DNA from: Epiperipatus broadwayi
Taxonomy: Eukaryota > Onychophora > Udeonychophora > Euonychophora > Peripatidae
Direction of reading: 5' to 3'
DNA: 64,000 nucleotides
Assembly (NCBI GenBank): GCA_028023455.1
Contig: JAQFVV010000256.1
Span: 1,351,001 to 1,415,000 of the forward strand
Shown: positions 59,836 through 64,000 of the stretch, piece by piece
Layout: every line of letters begins with the position of its first letter
Position numbering within the stretch: position 1 is the stretch's first letter
Notes under the pieces: model-generated
Databases searched by the model: none
Seen by the model: only the letters and a program-made list of their open reading frames with translations
What the model was told of the DNA's origin: nothing
Made by a program: the position numbers and the translations under genes

Positions 59836-59954
59836 AAACAGAGCAAAACTCTCCATACAGTATTGCCACCTGTGCTAAACAGAGTAATCAATGGATGCCA
59901 GAAGGCTTGTGCATAAAATCCCTATCTAATGCCTACTCATCCAATATCCCCAGA
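59836..59954. repeat. 119-bp inverted repeat, left arm
   Basis: Perfect reverse complement of 60229-60347. It begins AAACAGAGCAAAACTCTCC and ends ATCCCCAGA. Identity over the whole arm implies a recent or single-event origin. Confidence 0.95.
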
Positions 59955-60194
59955 TCCTGCCTAATAGGATAGTGGTGGCTATGGTTGTAAAAGAGCCAAA
60001 GACATCAAAATGTATAGGTGCTGAACTGAGTTCAGACCCATATGACTATATAAGCTATTGAGCTTAGATTGAAAATATTCTTTGTGTTTTCAATTTAATT
60101 CTCATAGTTTTGTAGTTAAGTAGAGGTAAAAGGTGGTTGCTAGAGGGTTGCATTAGATCCTAAGATCTAGATGCAGTGCTCTCAGATCCAAAGC

Positions 60195-60236
60195 TCCTCA
60201 CTGACGAAGGCCACAAGCCAGAAACTAGTCTGGGGA
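60195..60236 (+). ncRNA. Hammerhead ribozyme (type I, minimal helix III), intact core
   Basis: In order: TCCTCA (60195-60200, helix I strand), CTGACGA (60201-60207, first core box), AGGC-CACAA-GCCA (helix II: three G-C pairs with a 5-nt loop and an A-A at its base), GAAAC (60221-60225, second core box), TA loop, GTC (predicted cleavage after C60230), TGGGGA (60231-60236). TGGGGA pairs with TCCTCA over 6 positions including one G-U. Helix III is only two pairs (AC/GT) closed by TA, so ACTAGT is self-complementary and two RNAs could form it as a dimer. This is the usual form in Penelope-like elements and retrozymes. No cleavage has been shown. Confidence 0.75.
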
Positions 60237-60347
60237 TATTGGATGAGTAGGCATTAGATAGGGATTTTATGCACAAGCCTTCTGGCATCCATTGATTACT
60301 CTGTTTAGCACAGGTGGCAATACTGTATGGAGAGTTTTGCTCTGTTT
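60229..60347. repeat. 119-bp inverted repeat, right arm
   Basis: Perfect inverted partner of 59836-59954. It starts 2 nt before the predicted hammerhead cleavage site and ends at CTCTGTTT, which overlaps the flanking direct repeat by 6 bp. Confidence 0.95.
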
Positions 60348-60354
60348 GAATTTA

Positions 60355-60941
60355 GTTTCAAAGAGTTGCTTTTCTGATAGGTCTTTGAATTGAATTGCAA
60401 TATACCTTTTATTTGTGTGGAACAGTATTTTATAAACTGGTGACCAGAACTTGTGGTCAGTGAGTAGATAGTAGAGTGAGAGTATTGGGAATTTGTACAA
60501 GGAGCAGTTGATATCTGTTGTTGTTAGGATACTTGTACATTCATTGGTATACTCTGTGAAGGAGCGAAAAAGAAGATTTGGTATGGTTCTATTAAAGTGT
60601 TCTGTTACTGAAGAATGGTAGTCTATGTTAACTGGTTGTTGCAAGTCAGCATGTTCATTTTGTTCTTGTTCCCCATCTCTTAATTGGATGAATTTATTGT
60701 ATGGGTCATCTGTAGTTTGTGTGTTGATTGCTTGAGTTTTGGCTTGGGTTGATTGCCTAGTGGTTGTCCTAAGGCTATTAGCATATGAGAGTTGGGGATG
60801 GAGTTGTGAGGATATTGCATGGTAATGTTCTGAGTTGTTAGCATTGTTTTGCTGTGCTGGTTCTGGGGGGCTGTTGGTGTCTTGGGTTGTGAATCTGGAA
60901 CTGTGTTGAAGTTTTGGAAAAGATTCATTGTTGTTTTCCAA
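60355..60941 (-). pseudogene. LINE B ORF1 central part
   Basis: This is the open frame 60267-60941, of which the last ~25 residues come from the inserted element. It is rich in Gln, Asn, Thr and Ser at first (residues 1-110), then folded-looking (YKFPILSLYYLLTDHKFWSPV, KRYIAIQFKDLSEKQLFETK). The latter matches the RNA-recognition-like domain start of gag-type ORF1 proteins. Its continuation lies in the 58954-59745 frame beyond the insertion. Confidence 0.75.
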
Positions 60942-61388
60942 TGTTGTGTCATTTTCTTCACTGTTGAAATTGATAACGGATTTTCTTTGCTGTTTGGAAT
61001 TTTCATTTTGTATTGTTTGTTTTGGTTTCTGGGAGTTTGGTTTATTTGTGGTGTTGCGGCTTGTTGATTTTCCTTGGAAGTTGGTGTTAGTTAGTGGTAT
61101 CTTTTGGATTGGGGCATTTTTTTTTATTTGATTGAAGTTTAAGTTTGTTTTTCCTTTGCTATTAATATTGGTTAGGTCTTTTTTCTTATCTTTTTTTAGT
61201 GTTAGTGCAGTTTCAGCTTTGTTTTGGAATCTCTACTTGTTTGTTTTTGAGGTTGGAAAGGTGAGTTCAAGCTGGCTTTATGTGCAGTTAAATTAACTGG
61301 AGAATTGGTGTAAAGTGCTGTATTCGACTGTGTTGGATGATTTAATTGTGTTCCCCCTAAGTTGAAATACGTAAATAAATCGTTAGAG

Positions 61389-62000
61389 TTACAATTTAAA
61401 TCGTTTTTTTGTGTTATGAGGGCGATCTAGTGTGGCTTCCGGTTTAGTTTTTGATTTGTAACTTTTTTGTTTTTCGTGCTGGGAGTCTGATTTTTGTCGA
61501 GTATTATAGCCGGTGAAATTCACTGTCGAAGCAGTATAACCTTCTGTCTCAGACTCTGCGGAATCACTCAATTGTGTCTCTGTGAACTTAAGAGTATGTG
61601 GATTTGTCGCTAGTGATAGAATTTACGTCTTTTTCCGTGTTATGAGTGTGAACATGTGTAGCTTCCGGTTTTGTTTTTGGACTATAACTTCTTTTGTTTT
61701 TCAACTTGGAAGTCTAGTTTTGGGAAAGGATTATAGCTTGTGAAATTCTCTATGGAATTTATATAACTTTTTGTCTTCAACTGTGCTGGATCATAACGCA
61801 TTGCTTCGTCAAACTTTGGATATATGAGTTCATCGCCAATGGGAAAATTGCGGTTGATATTTACGTTATAAGTATTATGTTTTCGGGTTTCCTGTTCAGT
61901 TTTTGAGGCATAACTTTTTTCTTTTTGACTCTGGAGATCTAATTTTTTTTTTTTAATTAAAGATAGAAAAATTCTCTATTAAACTATTGTCATCGGAAGT
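61389..62000 (-). repeat. LINE B ORF1 N-terminal repeats, ~226-bp units, coding
   Basis: Three diverged units at about 61405-61575, 61632-61795 and 61862-61985. On the minus strand each reads a related peptide: unit 1 has NFTGYNTRQKSDSQHEKQKS, then YKSKTKPEAT; unit 2 NFTSYNPFPKLDFQVEKQKK; unit 3 KSYASKTEQETRKHNT. Similarity is kept at peptide level, so the units were coding when they diverged. Stops now interrupt them. The peptides are basic and Lys/Ser/Gln-rich. Confidence 0.75.
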
Positions 62001-62336
62001 TTGGGACTGATCTAAAAAATTATTTTCGGACCCCTCAAAATCCGTTTCTGGTTCACATTTTCTATTTATTTTCTCAGTAGATTTTATCCTTGAAGGATTT
62101 TACCTTTTTTCGGTCAAAGGAAGAGTTATTTCTTTTGGTTTGTCCTGACATATGAATTTAGGGCTTTTAGTGTTATTTCCACTTTTTAAAAGTAGTCCCT
62201 CTTCCCTTTTAGAGGCTATGGCTGACATATGAATTTAGGGCTTTTAGTGTTATTTCCACTTTTTAAAAGTAGTCCCTCTTCCCTTTTAGAGGCTATGGCT
62301 GAATTTGCTGAGGTGGCAGTTTTTTTTGGGAGCCAT
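62001..62336 (-). pseudogene. LINE B ORF1 N-terminus with ATG and frameshift
   Basis: An ATG at 62336 (minus) begins a plausible frame MAPKK... An 8-A run (62321-62328 region) shifts it by one. Read past the run, the frame gives TATSANSAIASKREEGLLLK, basic and soluble. The 77-bp tandem duplication (62145-62298) is not a multiple of three and breaks the frame again. The start is chosen because it is the first ATG upstream of the repeat region and the sequence composition drops to AT-rich just beyond. Confidence 0.6.
62145..62298. repeat. 77-bp exact tandem duplication
   Basis: 62145-62221 and 62222-62298 are identical head-to-tail copies (CTGACATATGAATTTAGGGC ... AGAGGCTATGG). A third start (CTGAATTTGC) follows. 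Exact identity suggests a recent event or an assembly duplication. Confidence 0.95.
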
Positions 62337-62340
62337 GTTT

Positions 62341-62577
62341 GTTTTTGATCGTGATTGTTTAACTTAGTAATAATTAACAATTAATTATATATGGATTTAA
62401 ATGTTGTTGTTTTTTTTTAAATAATAAAAAGAAGATACTTACAATCTTTCCTGTGTGGTTATTTCTCCTCAATAAGTGGTATAGAAGCGTCTAAGTCACA
62501 GTCAAAGTAGCTACCATGCAATGGTGAACTTGCCTAAAAGCTGCCACTAGAGGGCGACCTCTTGTTTTATTAGTTTC
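62341..62577. other. Short intergenic stretch with a CTCF-like site
   Basis: CCACTAGAGGGCG at 62544-62556 is a strong match to the vertebrate/bilaterian CTCF core. It lies 22 bp before the truncation point of the LINE A fragment. Nothing else recognised. Confidence 0.45.
62544..62556 (+). promoter_or_regulatory. CTCF-like core CCACTAGAGGGCG
   Basis: Fits CCA-NN-AG-RKGGC. A single site, with no test of occupancy possible here. Confidence 0.4.
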
Positions 62578-62990
62578 ATTAGCTACAAAAGAATATACAT
62601 GTAAATGGAAAAATATGGGTGATTTATTTTGTAAATTATGTAAGGAAGGAATTGAAAATATTAGGCATTTTGTTAATTGAATGTAAATGTTTGAAAACAG
62701 AAAGGGTACATATAATGAAGTTGTGGAAAAATAAATATGAAAAGAGTGATTATACAGAAAGTGAATTATTGGTTTTTATGCTGGGTTTGGGAAAAGATAA
62801 GGGGGATTTAGATATAAAGGTTATAGAGTTGACAAAAATTATGTTGTGGAAATGGGATAGAGCATATTATGGGTAAATTTAGAGTGGGGAATGTAAAAGA
62901 AAGTGTCTAACAGGTTTATCTGGGTATAATTGCTGAGATATTCTTGACTTCGTTTAAGGAGAAGCCATAATACATCACATCACATCACAT
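62578..62990 (+). mobile_element. LINE A, 5'-truncated copy (3' end only)
   Basis: Matches the last ~410 bp of LINE A on the opposite strand: TTAGC(A/T)ACAA(G/A)AGAATATAC, TGTAAGGAAGG, ATTGAATGTAAATG, AACAGGTTTATCTGGG, TTGACTTCGTTTAAGGAG and the CATCACATC tail (to about 62990). The C-terminal frame (62619-62876) keeps LLIECKCLKTERV and TESELLVFMLGLGKDKGDL, ending WDRAYYG. A frameshift disrupts the zinc motif (the first cysteine pair is in another frame). This is a typical dead-on-arrival truncated insertion. Confidence 0.9.
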
Positions 62991-63280
62991 CATTTGCTTT
63001 TATTGATACTTTCACAAATTTTGAAAATAATTAATTTTATATTTGAAATATTATTACAAAAATAAATAAAGATTTTTTTTTTTTACTTCTTACAAATTGT
63101 TTTGTTTTCAACTTGATGTGTTACAATTTGCTTTAAAGGTAAACAAATAAATAAATAAACTTTTTTATAAGTTTTAAAATGCATAATAAACTTTATATAT
63201 TCATTTTTAAAAGCTATACAGATAACTTACATCAGAGAGGGTACAATATATTCAAAATAATAAGATTCAGTGTCACATAT
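62991..63280. other. Gene-free AT-rich stretch
   Basis: Nothing recognised; a T-run lies at 63072-63084. Confidence 0.5.
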
Positions 63281-63444
63281 AGTTAAAAATGAGAAAAATT
63301 ATTTTCCCTGTGATATATATACTGAACTTGTGCAAGTAATTTGCCAATTTAAAAGTCAGGCTCATAATAGATTTAAGGCCTAATTTAGGATAATCATTAA
63401 AAGTTGGTTAATACAAGTGTGAAGGTTAGTTTCCTTCCACAATA
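63281..63444. repeat. Dispersed repeat, copy 2 (partner at 53971)
   Basis: Shorter copy of the repeat at 53971-54216, in the same orientation, lacking the central palindrome-bearing segment. Confidence 0.75.
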
Positions 63445-63508
63445 TTCATCATTATCATTATCAATCCACTGCAGAGGGGTCTCTCCAAATTCAGTCCATC
63501 TTCTCTAC
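63445..63508 (-). mobile_element. RTE-type LINE 3' end fragment
   Basis: The minus strand reads AGAAGATGGACTGAATTTGG, AGAGACCCCTCTGCAGTGG and ATTGATAATGATAATGATGA. This parallels the 3' block of the RTE relics at 33.5 and 20.3 kb with a GATAATGATGA tail. GC-richer and better preserved than the others, though only ~64 bp long. Confidence 0.65.
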
Positions 63509-63649
63509 ATATAAATAAATTGATATATTATTAATTATTACACAGACATATATATGAATTCATACTATCATATATTCTTTAAAATACATTTAAAGTGAAA
63601 GTGTATATCAATTCCAATAAAATATAAATTTACGATTGAATACGATCAA

Positions 63650-64000
63650 TACTTACTAAATGCAATAATAAATTATATTACTAAAAATAGAGTTTCTTAT
63701 AAAACTTTTATGAGAAGATCGGAGTTCTTCATACCCAGTAAAGTAATTCCACAAGGTTCACCATTAGCAGTGCTGTTATTTGCTATTTATGTAGACCCTA
63801 TGTAAAAGAGATTGAAATGTTAATAAATGGAATTTACCTGCCACAATTAATAGTTACAGTAAAAATCATGGCCTTTATAGATGACATTATAATTATTTTT
63901 GAAAACAGTTATAATATTAATATTGTTATGAATCAAATTAGGAAATTTCAGCAAGCTACGGGGTCAGTAGTACAGGTTTCTAAGTCAGCAGCTTGGCAAT
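63650..64000 (+). pseudogene. Non-LTR reverse transcriptase relic, runs off the window
   Basis: RVSYKTFMRRSEFFIPSKVI, then PQGSPLAVLLFAIYVDPM (about 63750-63805), a stop and frameshift, then IMAFIDDIIIIFENSYN (catalytic box FIDD at about 63875-63890) and FQQATGSVVQVSKSAAW. A complete palm region in two frames. It differs from LINE A, LINE B and the RTE family in its block sequences, so it is a fourth non-LTR lineage, of Tx1/L1-like appearance. The rest lies beyond the edge. Confidence 0.8.

Larger units (their letters stand above)
59790..60341 (+). mobile_element. Hammerhead-bearing Penelope-type element with 119-bp inverted repeats, inserted in LINE B ORF1
   Basis: 552 bp between 13-bp direct repeats (CTGTTTGAATTTA). 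Left arm 59836-59954 is the exact reverse complement of right arm 60229-60347. About 274 bp of unique sequence between them includes a hammerhead ribozyme ending where the right arm begins. 46 bp of extra sequence (59790-59835) lies outside the left arm. It splits LINE B ORF1 cleanly: removing it and one direct repeat restores contiguity of the KFKQ segment with the downstream frame. No protein is encoded. Hammerheads, variable target duplications and inverted partial copies are known features of Penelope-like elements and their non-autonomous derivatives; the assignment is by those features, not by a polymerase. Confidence 0.75.
55050..62340 (-). mobile_element. LINE B: large non-LTR retrotransposon (Tx1/L1-like gag and polymerase), inactivated
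   Basis: About 7.3 kb on the minus strand, distinctly GC-richer than its surroundings. Order: ORF1 start near 62336; diverged peptide repeats; a low-complexity Gln/Asn/Thr-rich part; an RNA-binding-like region with a CCHC knuckle (to 58954); an AP-type endonuclease (58775-58243); a linker; a reverse transcriptase (57626-56275); and a C-terminal zinc domain (to 55256). The 3' region carries AATAAAGTTG and AATAAAAC signals near 55120-55145 and an A-rich end near 55050. ORF1 is interrupted by the hammerhead element at 59790-60341. Several frameshifts, a 77-bp duplication and a G-rich insert break the frames. Tx1/L1 placement is inferred from the gag and the endonuclease/polymerase layout. Confidence 0.85.

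Noticed and set aside
59836-60347. Ordinary MITE or cut-and-paste transposon with 119-bp terminal inverted repeats
   Set aside because: 46 bp of extra sequence lies outside one arm, related copies at 1.0 and 9.8 kb have a single arm, and the arm junction sits at a ribozyme cleavage site. A retro-type origin fits better.
1-64000. CRISPR arrays, operons, phage or plasmid features
   Set aside because: No regularly spaced identical repeats with unique spacers, no gene clusters; composition and content are eukaryotic.

Overview
This is a eukaryotic, animal-type window: strongly AT-rich, full of A/T homopolymers and simple repeats, with no bacterial-style gene packing, no operons and no ribosome binding sites. 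I find no convincing host protein-coding gene and no rRNA or functional tRNA gene. What can be recognised is almost entirely mobile DNA in various stages of decay. The mix (non-LTR retrotransposons of several clades, hAT transposons, short tRNA-like retroposons, hammerhead-bearing Penelope-type repeats, fold-back elements) fits an invertebrate metazoan; I cannot name the species.

Layout. 1-2.5 kb: two decayed non-LTR reverse transcriptase relics on opposite strands with a hammerhead-containing repeat between them. 4.6-4.9 kb: a tRNA-like short retroposon with a 17-bp target duplication inside the terminal repeat of a small inverted-repeat element. 5.4-9.9 kb: a near full-length, frameshifted LINE on the minus strand (LINE A) encoding an SGNH esterase, an AP-type endonuclease, a reverse transcriptase and a C-terminal zinc motif, with a second hammerhead-like repeat at its 5' side. 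13.3-14.3 kb: a large inverted repeat. 15.9-18.7, 20.3, 32.3-33.6, 36.2-37.0 and 63.4 kb: relics of one RTE-type LINE family. 23.3-26.9 kb: a complete but inactivated hAT transposon with perfect 8-bp target duplication. 37.6-39.3 kb: an internally deleted second hAT element invaded by a SINE-like repeat. 44.1-44.8 kb: another inverted repeat. 45.0-47.7 kb: a TG...CA-bounded solo-LTR-like insertion that splits a copy of the SINE-like repeat and holds a 40-bp minisatellite and a GC-richer core. 52.7-54.0 kb: a direct-plus-inverted satellite array. 55.1-62.3 kb: a large minus-strand LINE (LINE B, Tx1/L1-like gag and polymerase) with peptide repeats in ORF1. 62.6-63.0 kb: a 5'-truncated plus-strand copy of LINE A. 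63.65 kb to the edge: a further reverse transcriptase relic.

The most interesting structure is the 552-bp insertion at 59790-60341 inside ORF1 of LINE B. It carries 119-bp nearly terminal inverted repeats, a 13-bp flanking direct repeat and an intact-looking 42-nt hammerhead ribozyme. The inner end of the inverted repeat falls within 2 nt of the predicted ribozyme cleavage site, as expected if the ribozyme sets the 5' end of the RNA that is copied back into DNA. Two diverged copies of the same hammerhead lie at 1042-1083 and 9834-9875.

The elements are nested (LTR in SINE; SINE in hAT; tRNA-like retroposon in an inverted-repeat element; hammerhead element in LINE B), so relative ages can be read. 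Nothing here forms a working gene pathway; the only long reading frame whose key residues all look intact is the SGNH esterase of LINE A.
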